A stretch of DNA of 64,000 bases from Cyclobacterium sp. SYSU L10401 (GCF_010993705.1 NZ_WOFO01000001.1:772132-836131); one strand, 5' to 3'. Positions 23,647 through 33,999 are shown, numbered from the stretch's first letter. Notes: a model not told the origin generated them from the letters alone. A program made the numbers and translations.

Positions 23647-26019
23647 ATGAAAATGTCAGACATGTTGATGGATGATTTTCAACCCAAGGAGGTTGAGAAT
23701 ACGGATTATAAATACCTGATCATGAAATACCTGAAATATTGGTATTTATATATTTTGGGTGTTGTTTTCTGCTTTGGTTTGGCCTATGTATATTTTCAGT
23801 ATGCCACTCCGGAATATCCTGTTGGGGCTACGATTTTGATCAATGGTAACAAGGGATCTGATTTTTCCCAAAATGCGGTTTATTCAGAATTGGAAACCTA
23901 CCAATCCGTAAAGACGGTAGAAAATGAAGCGGAGGTTTTGAAATCTGTTAGCCTGATGTACGAGGCGATCCGAAAACTTGATCTAAATGTATCTTACTAT
24001 GTTAAAGATAATTATTTCAGGGATAAGGAGATTTTTGGGGCTCAGTTACCGATAAAAGTTAACCTGGACAGGTATGATTCTGCTGCTTTTTTTAATAAGG
24101 ACATGTTGACCAGGTTTAAAGTTCATGTCCTGGATGAGAATAATTTTCAACTGGAGAATGAAGAGGAAAAGACTTCCAACCATGAGTTTGGTGAAAAGCT
24201 GGCCTTTCCCTTTGGAGAGCTATCCATAGAACGTCTCAAGGATATGGAATATCCAAGTACCGTAATCATCAATTTCAATAATCCCTATTCCATACCTGGC
24301 AGGTACAGCGGTAAATTGGATGTGATGATTGTCAATAAACTGGCCAGTGTGGTACGGCTGAGTTTTACCGATCCGGTCCCTCAAAAGGGGGTTTTGGTGT
24401 TGAACAATCTCATTGATGCTTACAATAAAGAAGCGATTCTTAATAAAAATCAAACCGCCAAAAACACCATAGATTTTATCAATGAGCAGTTAGACTCTGT
24501 GACAAAAGATTTAAGGCAAATTGAATCTCTAGTTGAAAACTATAAAAAGGAAAATAAAATTACCGAATTGAGTAACGATGCCCAGCAGTATGCATCCAAT
24601 TTCAATGAAGGAAAAGAACAGCTTGCGGAGTATTCGATTCAGTTGGATGTTTTGACATCAATTGAAAATACCCTTATGAATCAGCAGGAAGATTATCAAG
24701 CCGTTCCGAGTTCATTGAGTATTGAGGATCAGACCCTCATGTCCTACATTACCCAGTTCAATGAATTGAATCGGGACAGGGAAAGAATGCTCCGAACCAC
24801 ACAGCCGGGCAGTCCTTTGATTATAGAAAAAGACCAGCAATTGCGTACGGTTCGAAGAAACATTCTTGAGAACATTAAAAATATTAAGTCAAGTATAGAG
24901 ATTGCCAGAAATAACCTTTTGGCAAGAACAACAGAGGTAGAAATCCAAAGCGGCAAAGTACCTGAGATTGAGCGGAAATTATTGGAAATAAACAGGCAAC
25001 AGGCTATCAAGCAGGAGCATTACCAGTACCTGGTCAAAAAGAGAGAAGAAGCCGCCATGTCCCTGGCAGCCACCACCGTGAGCAATTCCCGGATCATTGA
25101 TCCGGCCATGGCAGGAAGTAAACCCTCAAAACCCCACAAAATGTTGATATTAGGCTTTGCCTTTTTCCTGGGCTTTGGAGGGCCTCTTGGATTGGTGTTT
25201 GCTTATTATCAGCTCAATACAAAAATAAAGGTGAAAAGGGATGTTACCTCGAAAACCAGTATTTCAATTTTGGGAGAAGTATCCCACCACGATAAGAAAA
25301 TTCCGATTGCTATTTCCAAAGGGGTAAGGACACCTGTGGCAGAACAATTTAGGTTAATCCGGACCAACCTTCAGTTTGCCTTACCCAATAAGGATAGGAA
25401 AGTAGTGCTGGTTACCTCAAGTACAAGTGGTGAAGGGAAGACTTTCTTCGCACTCAATCTGGGCGTAAGCATGAGTCTTGCAGATAAAAAAGTGGTTGTA
25501 TTGGAATTTGACCTGAGGAAGCCCTTGCTTCTGGAGTACCTTGGAATGACAGCTGAAATGGGTATATCTGATTATCTGCAAAATGACTCGCTAACCATAT
25601 CCGACCTTATCGTAAAAAGCAATAATCTTCCCGATAACCTGGATATTATTGGTTGCGGGACCTTACCTGATGATCCCTCCGAATTAATGCTTCTTCCTAA
25701 AGTGGGATATTTTCTTGATAAGTTGCAGGAAATGTATGATGTCATTATCATCGACTCAGCACCTGTTGGTCAGGTGGCTGATGCTTTTTCACTTTCCAAA
25801 TTTTCGGATATTACCACCTATATCATGAGGTACAATTACACCACCTCAGAGATGATTGATTTTATCAATGAAAATAAAAAGGAGAAAAAACTTAAAAACC
25901 CTGTGATTGTTTTAAATGATGCCAAGACCAAACTGAGTTATGGCTATGATTATTATCAAAAGGGAGATATTAAGAAGAAAAAACGCACGGTTTACAAAAA
26001 GATGGCCAAAAAAGTATAG
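23647..26019 (+). CDS. Wzc-like polysaccharide co-polymerase with BY-kinase domain
   Basis: 790 residues. Two membrane helices (about 31-52 and 498-523) bracket a large periplasmic Wzz-type domain with a coiled coil around residues 275-330. The C-terminal cytosolic domain is a bacterial tyrosine kinase: Walker A TSSTSGEGKT (about 590-599), Walker A' VVVLEFDLRKP (about 616-626), Walker B VIIIDSAP (about 699). It ends with a tyrosine cluster (YGYDYYQ, Y at about 764-768) available for autophosphorylation. Most BY-kinases have D-A-D in the A' motif; here it reads E-F-D-L-R, keeping the second aspartate. It controls chain length and export together with the Wza-like pore. Confidence 0.92.
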   Translation: MKMSDMLMDDFQPKEVENTDYKYLIMKYLKYWYLYILGVVFCFGLAYVYFQYATPEYPVGATILINGNKGSDFSQNAVYSELETYQSVKTVENEAEVLKSVSLMYEAIRKLDLNVSYYVKDNYFRDKEIFGAQLPIKVNLDRYDSAAFFNKDMLTRFKVHVLDENNFQLENEEEKTSNHEFGEKLAFPFGELSIERLKDMEYPSTVIINFNNPYSIPGRYSGKLDVMIVNKLASVVRLSFTDPVPQKGVLVLNNLIDAYNKEAILNKNQTAKNTIDFINEQLDSVTKDLRQIESLVENYKKENKITELSNDAQQYASNFNEGKEQLAEYSIQLDVLTSIENTLMNQQEDYQAVPSSLSIEDQTLMSYITQFNELNRDRERMLRTTQPGSPLIIEKDQQLRTVRRNILENIKNIKSSIEIARNNLLARTTEVEIQSGKVPEIERKLLEINRQQAIKQEHYQYLVKKREEAAMSLAATTVSNSRIIDPAMAGSKPSKPHKMLILGFAFFLGFGGPLGLVFAYYQLNTKIKVKRDVTSKTSISILGEVSHHDKKIPIAISKGVRTPVAEQFRLIRTNLQFALPNKDRKVVLVTSSTSGEGKTFFALNLGVSMSLADKKVVVLEFDLRKPLLLEYLGMTAEMGISDYLQNDSLTISDLIVKSNNLPDNLDIIGCGTLPDDPSELMLLPKVGYFLDKLQEMYDVIIIDSAPVGQVADAFSLSKFSDITTYIMRYNYTTSEMIDFINENKKEKKLKNPVIVLNDAKTKLSYGYDYYQKGDIKKKKRTVYKKMAKKV

Positions 26020-26057
26020 TTAATTTTTACTTTATTTGAGAGGGAAAGTTTTTTTAT

Positions 26058-27428
26058 ATGAAGGATCAATTTGCTTCGCTTTATCTATTCATCAGTAAGG
26101 CGATCAATAAAGGGCATAAAAGAAGTGTGAAGGCCAAAAAGAATATCCTGGCTTCTTTTATGATTAAAGGGGGAAGTATAGCCATAAGCCTGATATTGGT
26201 GCCATTGACAATTAATTATGTTAATCCAACCAGTTATGGAATATGGCTTACCCTTAGTTCTATGGTGGGTTGGTTTGGCTTTTTTGATATTGGCTTCGGT
26301 CATGGGTTAAGAAATAAACTGGCTGAAAGTATTGCAAAGGAAGAATTCGTTCTCGCAAGGAAATATGTCAGTACTACTTATGCCATTCTCAGTTTGATCA
26401 TAGGCGCTGTCCTGGTTTTATTTCTGGGAATAAACCCATTTTTGAATTGGGCGAGTATTTTGAATACCCCTGCGGATTTGGGAGAAGAGCTTGGGGCCGT
26501 GGCCTTGATCGTTTTTACTTTTTTCTGCCTGCAGTTTGTGCTGAAGTTGATTACTACGGTATTGACAGCAAACCAGGAACCGGCAAAGGCCTCATTTTTT
26601 AATTTTTTAGGGAGTTTATTTTCTCTTCTCGTAATTTTTATCCTCACAAAGACAACGGAGGGGAACTTGGTTTATTTGGGTGCCTCCTTGAGTTTTACCC
26701 CGGTATTGGTACTGACCTGTTCCAGTATTTGGTTTTATACGCATGACTATAAGCGCTACGCTCCTGCTTTTAAGCTGGTGGACTTTAGCCTGGCAAGAGA
26801 TTTAATGTCTTTGGGAGCCAAATTTTTTATCATTCAGATTGGGGCTCTGGTGCTTTTCAGTACAAATAATGTGATTATTACCCAACTTTTTGGCCCGGAA
26901 GAAGTTACGCCATTTAATATAGCTTTTAAGTTATTTTCCATTATCACTATGGGATTTGGAATCGTGGTGACTCCCATGTGGAGCGCTTTCACGGATGCGT
27001 ATGTCAGGGAAGAGTATGGATGGATCAAAAACACCCTTGCCAAGATGAGGAAAATATGGTTTTTGGCCATACTTGCATCGGTAGGCATCTTATTTGCTTC
27101 TCCTTTTCTATATGATATTTGGGTAGGAGATACTGTGAAAGTCCCATTTGAACTTTCTATTGCCATGTGTCTTTATGTAATAGTAGCTATTTGGCAAACC
27201 ATGCATGTGTTTTTCCTGAATGGGATAGGGAAAATCAAATTGCAATTGTACCTGGTATCCATTACGGCTTTATTAAATATTCCATTGGCCATTTTTCTAG
27301 GGAAAATGTTCGGGTTGGTGGGTATAACCATGACCAGTGCCTTGATTTTTGGCACCATGGGGATCGTGTTTTCCATACAGACACATAAAATATTAAATAA
27401 AACAGCTAAAAATATTTGGAACGAATGA
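26058..27428 (+). CDS. Wzx-like flippase (MOP/PST superfamily)
   Basis: 456 residues with about 12-14 predicted membrane helices spread along the chain. The N-terminal pattern (NILASFMIKGGSIAISLILV PLTINYVNPTSYGIW split across helices 1-2, then GFFDIGFGHGLRNKLAE) is that of polysaccharide biosynthesis proteins of the Wzx/RfbX type. It would flip undecaprenyl-diphosphate-linked repeat units to the periplasmic side. The stop overlaps the next start as ATGA, so translation of the two is coupled. Confidence 0.9.
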   Translation: MKDQFASLYLFISKAINKGHKRSVKAKKNILASFMIKGGSIAISLILVPLTINYVNPTSYGIWLTLSSMVGWFGFFDIGFGHGLRNKLAESIAKEEFVLARKYVSTTYAILSLIIGAVLVLFLGINPFLNWASILNTPADLGEELGAVALIVFTFFCLQFVLKLITTVLTANQEPAKASFFNFLGSLFSLLVIFILTKTTEGNLVYLGASLSFTPVLVLTCSSIWFYTHDYKRYAPAFKLVDFSLARDLMSLGAKFFIIQIGALVLFSTNNVIITQLFGPEEVTPFNIAFKLFSIITMGFGIVVTPMWSAFTDAYVREEYGWIKNTLAKMRKIWFLAILASVGILFASPFLYDIWVGDTVKVPFELSIAMCLYVIVAIWQTMHVFFLNGIGKIKLQLYLVSITALLNIPLAIFLGKMFGLVGITMTSALIFGTMGIVFSIQTHKILNKTAKNIWNE

Positions 27429-28099
27429 ATGTTTTCAAACCGGTATTGAATTTTATTTCCAACCTGTATTACCTGATCAAGGTGTCAGCCAAAAACGAGA
27501 AGGTACATTGGGAAATATTGGGAAGCAACCTGATCAACAGCCAAATTCATCCGAAAGCCAGGGTTTTCAAATACCATGTGCTGAGCAATACCAAAGTAGA
27601 TTTAGGATCTTACATTTCATTAAACGCAAGAATTTATAATACATCCATAGGGAAATTTTGTTCCATTGGGCCAAATTTGGTCAGTGGTTGGGGTGTTCAT
27701 CCCATCGATGGAATTTCTACTTCTCCAGTTTTTTATTCAACCAGCTGTCAGGTTGGCTTTACCTACTGTAAGGAGACAAAAGTGAAGGAACTAATTCCTA
27801 TAACCATTGGAAACGATGTTTTTATTGGTGCCAATGTGACCATTCTTGATGGAGTTACCATCGGTGATGGCGCAGTGATAGGGGCAGGGGCAGTTGTCAG
27901 TAAAGATATTCCTCCCTACGCAGTAGCGGTTGGCTGTCCCATTAAAATCATCAAATACCGCTTTGATGAAAAAACCATTGAAGGATTATTAAAGTCCAGG
28001 TGGTGGGATCAGGATGAAGCTACCCTGATGAAAGTCGAGGAAATGTTTTATGATGTTGAAAAATTTCTTAAAATAGAATCTCAAACTACTGAAAAATAA
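27425..28099 (+). CDS. Hexapeptide-repeat O-acyltransferase (CatB/XAT-like)
   Basis: 224 residues from the ATG at 27425, which overlaps the flippase stop by 4 bases; a TTG at 27416 is a weaker alternative. Hexapeptide repeats (IGNDVFIGANVTILDGVTIG, GAVIGAGAVVSKDIPPYAVA) build a left-handed beta-helix. The C-terminal helix with KSRWWDQDE is typical of the xenobiotic acyltransferase branch, which also includes sugar acetyltransferases. In this locus it most likely O- or N-acetylates a repeat-unit sugar from acetyl-CoA in the cytosol. Confidence 0.87.
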   Translation: MNVFKPVLNFISNLYYLIKVSAKNEKVHWEILGSNLINSQIHPKARVFKYHVLSNTKVDLGSYISLNARIYNTSIGKFCSIGPNLVSGWGVHPIDGISTSPVFYSTSCQVGFTYCKETKVKELIPITIGNDVFIGANVTILDGVTIGDGAVIGAGAVVSKDIPPYAVAVGCPIKIIKYRFDEKTIEGLLKSRWWDQDEATLMKVEEMFYDVEKFLKIESQTTEK

Positions 28100-28108
28100 G
28101 GATTTATT

Positions 28109-29362
28109 GTGAATCAATCCAACCAAATATTGTTGTACAGAGAATTTACAGCATACCTGGACAAAAAAATGGTTATTTTTTGGACCTGTGTTGCCATATA
28201 TGGGATCGGTTCTGCTTTTACCGCAACCTATGCCACGGGTATGATAAAGGTGATTCAGTTGATCCAGGCCTTTGCCATTTTAGGTATCATATATGCTGTA
28301 GCTACCACCGTTCAATTTTCTGTAAAAAATTATTTTTTAAGGATTACGCTGTTCATTTACATCATGTACTCGATTTTTATCTTGTTTCATGGCTATGATT
28401 ATACCTATGAGTTTACAAAAAGATTGTTTTTTTCCAGTTTTATCAAATATTTCTTTCCCTTAATTCTTTTAATACCTAAAAATTTAAAATTTTATTCCAG
28501 GATTTTTGATATTATCGTCATTTATTCGATAATGTTTATTTTATTGAATGCTGTTTACGCAGACCTTGTATTTACCCATTATGATCAGAATGTTCAACAA
28601 AAATTTACCTTTGAAGGATTTTTTAAACATTTGGGTGTACCTGTTTCCTTTTTGCTATTTACCTATATATACCATAGCAAAAACCGAAATATCCTGGCAT
28701 TCATTGTTCTGCTGATGATTATCGGGATCTCAACCTTTAAAGCCAGGCGGGCAATCATGGTGCTATCCACCTCTCATTTACTGATTTTTATGGTGATTTT
28801 CTATTTTAAATCGAACTATAAGCTGGTAATGAGTGGTGTTCTTGCATTATTTATTGGAGTTTTAGCCGTTTATGGACCGAAATTTTATCAGGAGAATAAA
28901 TATACCTATTTTGGAGAATTGAATGAGAGGGGAATGGAGGATACCAGGACAGGTGTAGAGGTGGCCATGGCCAGGGATTTTGGACCCGTAGATTGGGTGA
29001 TTGGAAGAGGGATTAATGGTAAATATTGGTGTCCTAATATTGACATGAACGACTCCTCCGGATACCGTACAATGATTGAAACGGATTACCTGAATATCAT
29101 TCTGAAAGGAGGGGTGATTTATTTGGGATTGATTTTTCTAATGGCTATACCGGCAGCATTTAAGGCTTTCTTTTTTTCAAAGAATCTTTTGTCTAAAGTG
29201 GCTGCAATCTGGATTGTGTTGTGGATTTTATCGCTATATCCATTAAATGTTTTTAATACTGATCTGAATCACATGCTTTTATGGATTTCCATTGGAATTG
29301 GGTATTCCAAGGATCTCAGAAATATGTCTGATGAAGACATTAAAGCAGGTTTTTCAGGATGA
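28109..29362 (+). CDS. Wzy-like O-antigen/EPS polymerase
   Basis: 417 residues, GTG start at 28109 (an ATG at 28169 is an alternative that would cut off part of the leader before helix 1). About ten hydrophobic segments are present, with a longer periplasmic loop around residues 255-320 (YFGELNERGMEDTRTGVEVA ... IGRGINGKYWCPNIDM). Such loops with R and G residues are typical of Wzy/O-antigen ligase proteins, whose sequences are poorly conserved. It would join repeat units in the periplasm. Assignment rests on topology, loop and context. Confidence 0.78.
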   Translation: MNQSNQILLYREFTAYLDKKMVIFWTCVAIYGIGSAFTATYATGMIKVIQLIQAFAILGIIYAVATTVQFSVKNYFLRITLFIYIMYSIFILFHGYDYTYEFTKRLFFSSFIKYFFPLILLIPKNLKFYSRIFDIIVIYSIMFILLNAVYADLVFTHYDQNVQQKFTFEGFFKHLGVPVSFLLFTYIYHSKNRNILAFIVLLMIIGISTFKARRAIMVLSTSHLLIFMVIFYFKSNYKLVMSGVLALFIGVLAVYGPKFYQENKYTYFGELNERGMEDTRTGVEVAMARDFGPVDWVIGRGINGKYWCPNIDMNDSSGYRTMIETDYLNIILKGGVIYLGLIFLMAIPAAFKAFFFSKNLLSKVAAIWIVLWILSLYPLNVFNTDLNHMLLWISIGIGYSKDLRNMSDEDIKAGFSG

Positions 29363-29407
29363 TTTTTTTACTTTTAAAATTAAATTTTATTGTTTAAAAA
29401 TTTTATA

Positions 29408-30745
29408 ATGAAAGATTTCCCAAAAGTTTTGATATTGAACCAACCTTTTAATAATATATCGGGTGGAGGGATTACCCTGTCCAATTTATTTAAAGGCTGG
29501 CAAAAGGATAAACTAGCAGTAGTCTGTCTCGGAAATCTTCTGAATGAACAAACCCAATTGGAAGCCTGTGATCAGTACTACCAGTTGGGTCACAAAGAGC
29601 ATATCTGGCAGTTTCCATTGAGTCTGCTCAAGAGAAAATATGAATCTGGCCCCGTCACCGTAAATAAAAGGGAAAAGAAAGTAAAGACGCTGCAAAAATC
29701 ACCTTTGAGGGAAAGGTTGCTCAAGGAATATATAAATCCTTTTTTAAAATGGATAGGTGTATTGAATTGGGCATCCAGACTACAACTATCTCCTGAGCTT
29801 TGTCGTTGGTTAGATGCCTATGCTCCTGATGTGATTTATGCGCAGGCTCAAAGGAGGGAAGCTGTAGTATTCTGCCGGTTGATTCAGCAATATCTAAATA
29901 AGCCCATGGTTTTCCACATGATGGATGATTGGTTGGAAGTATTACCAGGAGAGGGGATATTGGGTAAGTATTGGCACAGAAAAATTGAAGGAGAATTCAT
30001 GGAAATGCTTGCCTGTTGTGACAGGCATTTCAGCATAAGCGAACCGATGGCAAAGGCCTACCAAAAACGGTATGGCTTTCAATTTCAAACTTTTCATAAC
30101 CCAATTGAATTGGAGTTTTGGAGCAAGAGTCAAAGGAAAGACTATTCATTTGGGGATAAAATTCAAATTCTTTATGCGGGTCGTATGGGCATGGGAATTC
30201 AGAGTTCATTGGAAACCATGGCGCAATGTCTGGAAGAACTTAATCAAAACAGGGAACGGCAGATTGAACTTGTCTTACAAGTCGGTAAGAAACCGTCATG
30301 GGCCGACAGGTATTCCTGTATGGTACACAGGGGATTTGTTCCTTATGAAGAATTGCCGGATAGGTTTGCTGCAGCAGATATTTTAATTTTACCTTACGAT
30401 TTTACGCCTTCCGCTACGGCCTTTATCAAATATTCCATGCCTACTAAGGCTTCTGAATATATGATTTCAGGAACCCCTGTATTGGTATTTGCCCCTGAAG
30501 ATACCGCTCTGGTCAGTTATGCCTTGGATCATCATTGGGCAAAAGTGGTCACAAAAAACCAGGTCAGGGAATTGAGGTCAGCATTGCTTGAACTCATTGA
30601 TAACGAGGATTTGCGCCGGGAAATTGCCAGGTCGGCCATTCAATTGGCAGGAGAAAGGCATGATGCGGTGAAGGTAAGAGCAGCCTTCAGGAAAGAAATT
30701 AATGCATTGACCCATTCAATCAGGACCACAGCGAGACAAGTGTAA
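29408..30745 (+). CDS. Family 1/4-type glycosyltransferase
   Basis: 445 residues from the ATG at 29408 (the TTG at 29390 only adds six residues). GT-B fold signs: N-terminal KVLILNQPFNNISGGGITLSN, middle IQILYAGRMGMGIQSS, and the C-terminal donor site FIKYSMPTKASEYMISGTPVL where the Glu in K-x-S-E-Y is the E-x7-E-like position. It transfers a sugar to the lipid-linked acceptor at the inner membrane face; donor and linkage are unknown. The next gene starts 2 bases after its stop. Confidence 0.87.
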   Translation: MKDFPKVLILNQPFNNISGGGITLSNLFKGWQKDKLAVVCLGNLLNEQTQLEACDQYYQLGHKEHIWQFPLSLLKRKYESGPVTVNKREKKVKTLQKSPLRERLLKEYINPFLKWIGVLNWASRLQLSPELCRWLDAYAPDVIYAQAQRREAVVFCRLIQQYLNKPMVFHMMDDWLEVLPGEGILGKYWHRKIEGEFMEMLACCDRHFSISEPMAKAYQKRYGFQFQTFHNPIELEFWSKSQRKDYSFGDKIQILYAGRMGMGIQSSLETMAQCLEELNQNRERQIELVLQVGKKPSWADRYSCMVHRGFVPYEELPDRFAAADILILPYDFTPSATAFIKYSMPTKASEYMISGTPVLVFAPEDTALVSYALDHHWAKVVTKNQVRELRSALLELIDNEDLRREIARSAIQLAGERHDAVKVRAAFRKEINALTHSIRTTARQV

Positions 30746-30747
30746 TT

Positions 30748-31761
30748 ATGGCAGCCATTTTTTTGTATCCCAAGATTGATAAAATGATAGGATCACCCAA
30801 CCCATATATCCTGAATTTTCAAGACGCATTGTCAAAAAATCACCGGGTTGTAAATGCCAGGTCTCCGAACAGGGGAATCCTGAACTTTTTCCTGTTCTTT
30901 TTTTCAGCAGATACATTTATCCTTAACTGGCCCGAGACACTACCGGAAAAAAAATTCGGGAATATTCAGCAAGGGCTTTTCAGGGTTTTTCTTTGGTTAA
31001 AGAAAACATTTAAAAAGAAAATTATTTGGGTTTTGCACAATAAGGGTTCCCACCATAAGGGAGAAAACTCTACTACCCGACAGATGTTTGATATGCTGAT
31101 GGTGCATTCCGATTTTATCATAACCCACTCCCACGCAGGTGATGAATTTGTGGGAGAGGTGTATCCGGAGCATCGCCATAAGGTACATGTAATCCCACAT
31201 CCCATTAAGGGTCTCCTGGGTAAAGGCAGGTATCATCCTGAAAATAAAAAATATGATTTTTTGATTTGGGGAAGTGTTTTCAGGTACAAGGGGATCGATC
31301 GGTTCCTTCAATTTTGTCATTCTTCTTCTGCATTGAAAAAGGCAAAAATTCTTATCGTAGGTAAGTGTAAGGACCTGGATTACAAGCAGGAAATTCTTTC
31401 TATATTGCCTGAAAATGCTGAATTTAGGGACGAGTTGTTGAGTTTGGAGGAAATTGCTGTTTTTGCTGATCAATCCCGGTTTACCCTGTTTACCTATAAT
31501 TCCAAGACAGTGATCAGCTCAGGGTCATTAATCGATGCCATTAGGATGGGAGCGGTGGTCGTGGGTCCGGATCATGGTGCTTTCAAGGATTTGAAAAAAT
31601 ATGATTTCATGCGGACTTTTGGTGATTTTGAAGACATCCCCCGGATGATGGAGGGATTTAATGAAGATGGCAAGAAAATAGAACGTGACAGGTTACTATT
31701 TATGAAAGAAAACACTTGGGAAAATTTTGTGAACAAATTAGAACAGATCACAGGTATTTAA
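30748..31761 (+). CDS. Glycosyltransferase, GT-B type
   Basis: 337 residues. The chain reads like a compact GT-B glycosyltransferase: AAIFLYPKIDKMIGSPNPYI at the N terminus, VLHNKGSHHKG, a PEHRHKVHVIPHPIKGLLG linker, KYDFLIWGSVFRYKGIDRFL starting the second domain, and SSGSLIDAIRMGAVVVGPDHG at the donor site. The pattern resembles family GT4-like or GT-B enzymes found in capsule loci; no donor can be assigned. The next real start is 29 bases downstream. Confidence 0.82.
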   Translation: MAAIFLYPKIDKMIGSPNPYILNFQDALSKNHRVVNARSPNRGILNFFLFFFSADTFILNWPETLPEKKFGNIQQGLFRVFLWLKKTFKKKIIWVLHNKGSHHKGENSTTRQMFDMLMVHSDFIITHSHAGDEFVGEVYPEHRHKVHVIPHPIKGLLGKGRYHPENKKYDFLIWGSVFRYKGIDRFLQFCHSSSALKKAKILIVGKCKDLDYKQEILSILPENAEFRDELLSLEEIAVFADQSRFTLFTYNSKTVISSGSLIDAIRMGAVVVGPDHGAFKDLKKYDFMRTFGDFEDIPRMMEGFNEDGKKIERDRLLFMKENTWENFVNKLEQITGI

Positions 31762-31790
31762 AATATTATTTAATTTATTCTTTAAAGGCA

Positions 31791-33953
31791 ATGAAACAAG
31801 TAATTCAAAATTTTAAGACTGGGCAGTTGTATGTAGATGAAGTACCGGTACCCGCCATTTCGGAAGGAATGGTATTGGTAGAGAATGAGTATTCATTGAT
31901 CAGTGCTGGTACAGAAAGAAGTACCGTAAAAGTAGCCCAGGCAAATTTATTGGGAAAAGCCAAACAGCGGCCAGACCTGGTATCTCAAGTGATTCAGAAT
32001 ATTCAAAAAGAAGGTTTATCAGCGACCATCAGTAAAGTCAGAACCAAGCTGGATTCATTAAAAGCCTTGGGATACAGTACCTCAGGAAGGGTGATTGCGT
32101 CAATGGATACCAAGGGTTTATTCAAGCCTGGAGACAGGGTAGCTTGTGCCGGAGCTGACTATGCTTCCCATTCAGAGGTAATCTCTGTGCCCCAAAACCT
32201 GGTCACTAAAATTCCGGATGAAGTAAGCTCGGAGGAGGCAGCATTTACCACCTTAGGCGCCATTGCCTTGCAGGGTGTCAGGCAAGCCGATCCCCGATTG
32301 GGAGAAAAAGTTTGTGTGATAGGTCTGGGACTTTTAGGGCAGCTTACTGTCCAATTGCTCAAAGCCAATGGCTGTGGGGTGTTTGGTATAGACATGTCAG
32401 ATCAATTGATAGCCCTATCTAAGGAGTCTGGGGCAAATCAGGCGCTTAACCGCAATGATTCCAACCTGATCAGTGCCTGTGAAAACTTCACCAACGGTAG
32501 GGGATTTGATTCCATCATCATTACAGCTGCTACACCTACCAACGATCCCATTGTTTTATCTACAGAAATAGCCAGAAAAAAAGGAAAAATCATCGTGGTA
32601 GGGGCTGTGAAAATGGATATTCCCAGGGAACCATTTTTCTATAAAAATGAACTTGAACTAAAAATTTCCTGCTCTTATGGTCCTGGAAGGTATGATGTGG
32701 ACTATGAGGAGCTTGGAAAAGATTATCCTTATGCCTATGTACGCTGGACAGAACAGCGCAATATGGAGGCTTTTTTGGATCTTATTGCAGGGAAAGCCAT
32801 TGGTATTAAACCCCTGATTACCCATGTATTTGATATTGCCGAGGCCGAAAAGGCCTATGATATCGTAATGGGGAGGGTCAAAGAGCCTCATATTGGGATT
32901 TTATTGAAATACGAAACAAATACCAATAAACTACAATCCAGGACAGAAGTAAACCAGGAACCCATCAAGGAAATCAATACAGGGTTTATCGGGGCAGGTA
33001 GTTTTGCACAAAGTTACCTGATACCCAATGTGAAATCCTGGGGAGGATCCCTGGACGGGGTAGTTACTTCCAAAGGAATTACTTCTAAAAGTGTATTGGA
33101 CAAGTTTAAGTTTAATTTTTGTTCATCGGATGCAAAGGATGTACTTGAAAAAAAGGAAATCAATACTGTATTTATTGCTACCCCTCATGTTTCCCATTCC
33201 TCTTATGTGATCAGTAGCCTGAAAGCCGGCAAAAGTGTATTTGTAGAAAAGCCACTAGCCATGAATATGGAGCAGCTAAAAGAGGTGGTTCAAGCTAAAA
33301 ATGCTTCTGAAAAGCCTGTGATGGTAGGTTTCAACCGACGATTTGCACCTGTGGCAGAAGAACTCAAAAAAGAATTTGAAAACACAGGAGAACCTATGGT
33401 AGTCAATATTCGCGTGAATGCAGGCTTCATACCAAAAGACCATTGGTCTCAAATTCCTGAAATAGGAGGAGGCAGAATTGTTGGAGAAGTATGCCATTTT
33501 ATTGACCTGATGCAATATTTTACCGGAGCAGATCCGGTTCGGGTTTTTGCAGAGTCTATCAATACTTCCAATGAGCAAATTACTTCTGCAGATAACGTGG
33601 CCATCACCATTAAATTCAGTAACGGATCCGTAGGTAACCTTACCTACCTGGCCAATGGAGACAAATCGTTGCCTAAGGAAAATATAGAAGTTTTTTCGGG
33701 TGGTAAAGTGGGCATTATCCATGACTTCAGAAGTGGTAGCATTTACAAGGATAATAAGCAGGTTAAATTGAAATCTGTTGGTAAAGGTCATAAGGAGGAG
33801 GTTCATCGCTTTCTGGAGCAGGTAAAAGCAGGCAAAGGGAGTCCGATTCCATTTGAATCTATCTGTCTGACTACCCTGAGCACCTTTAAGATTCTGGACA
33901 GCCTTTCTACCGGCCTTCCACAGCTAATAAACCTGGAAGAGATTCATTCCTGA
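31791..33953 (+). CDS. Bi-domain oxidoreductase: Zn-dehydrogenase-like fused to Gfo/Idh/MocA-like
   Basis: 720 residues from the ATG at 31791; an in-frame ORF extends back to 31716 but overlaps the previous gene and adds a non-conserved leader. Residues 1 to about 385 are a medium-chain dehydrogenase (ENEYSLISAGTERSTVKVAQ, GDRVACAGADYASH, VCVIGLGLLGQLTVQLLKANG). Residues from about 393 on form a Gfo/Idh/MocA oxidoreductase (TGFIGAGSFAQSYLIP, FIATPHVSHSSYV, VFVEKPLAMN with the catalytic-type Lys). Such fusions recur in surface-polysaccharide loci and are thought to oxidise or epimerise a nucleotide sugar, perhaps passing a keto intermediate between sites. The substrate is unknown. Confidence 0.88.
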   Translation: MKQVIQNFKTGQLYVDEVPVPAISEGMVLVENEYSLISAGTERSTVKVAQANLLGKAKQRPDLVSQVIQNIQKEGLSATISKVRTKLDSLKALGYSTSGRVIASMDTKGLFKPGDRVACAGADYASHSEVISVPQNLVTKIPDEVSSEEAAFTTLGAIALQGVRQADPRLGEKVCVIGLGLLGQLTVQLLKANGCGVFGIDMSDQLIALSKESGANQALNRNDSNLISACENFTNGRGFDSIIITAATPTNDPIVLSTEIARKKGKIIVVGAVKMDIPREPFFYKNELELKISCSYGPGRYDVDYEELGKDYPYAYVRWTEQRNMEAFLDLIAGKAIGIKPLITHVFDIAEAEKAYDIVMGRVKEPHIGILLKYETNTNKLQSRTEVNQEPIKEINTGFIGAGSFAQSYLIPNVKSWGGSLDGVVTSKGITSKSVLDKFKFNFCSSDAKDVLEKKEINTVFIATPHVSHSSYVISSLKAGKSVFVEKPLAMNMEQLKEVVQAKNASEKPVMVGFNRRFAPVAEELKKEFENTGEPMVVNIRVNAGFIPKDHWSQIPEIGGGRIVGEVCHFIDLMQYFTGADPVRVFAESINTSNEQITSADNVAITIKFSNGSVGNLTYLANGDKSLPKENIEVFSGGKVGIIHDFRSGSIYKDNKQVKLKSVGKGHKEEVHRFLEQVKAGKGSPIPFESICLTTLSTFKILDSLSTGLPQLINLEEIHS

Positions 33954-33999
33954 GCATGATAGAAAAAGGGTTGATTTTCAACCATTGACAAAATGGTAA

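Noticed and set aside
33276-33806. 176-codon minus-strand ORF
   Set aside because: Antisense to the Gfo/Idh half of the fusion protein; composition is that of a shadow frame.
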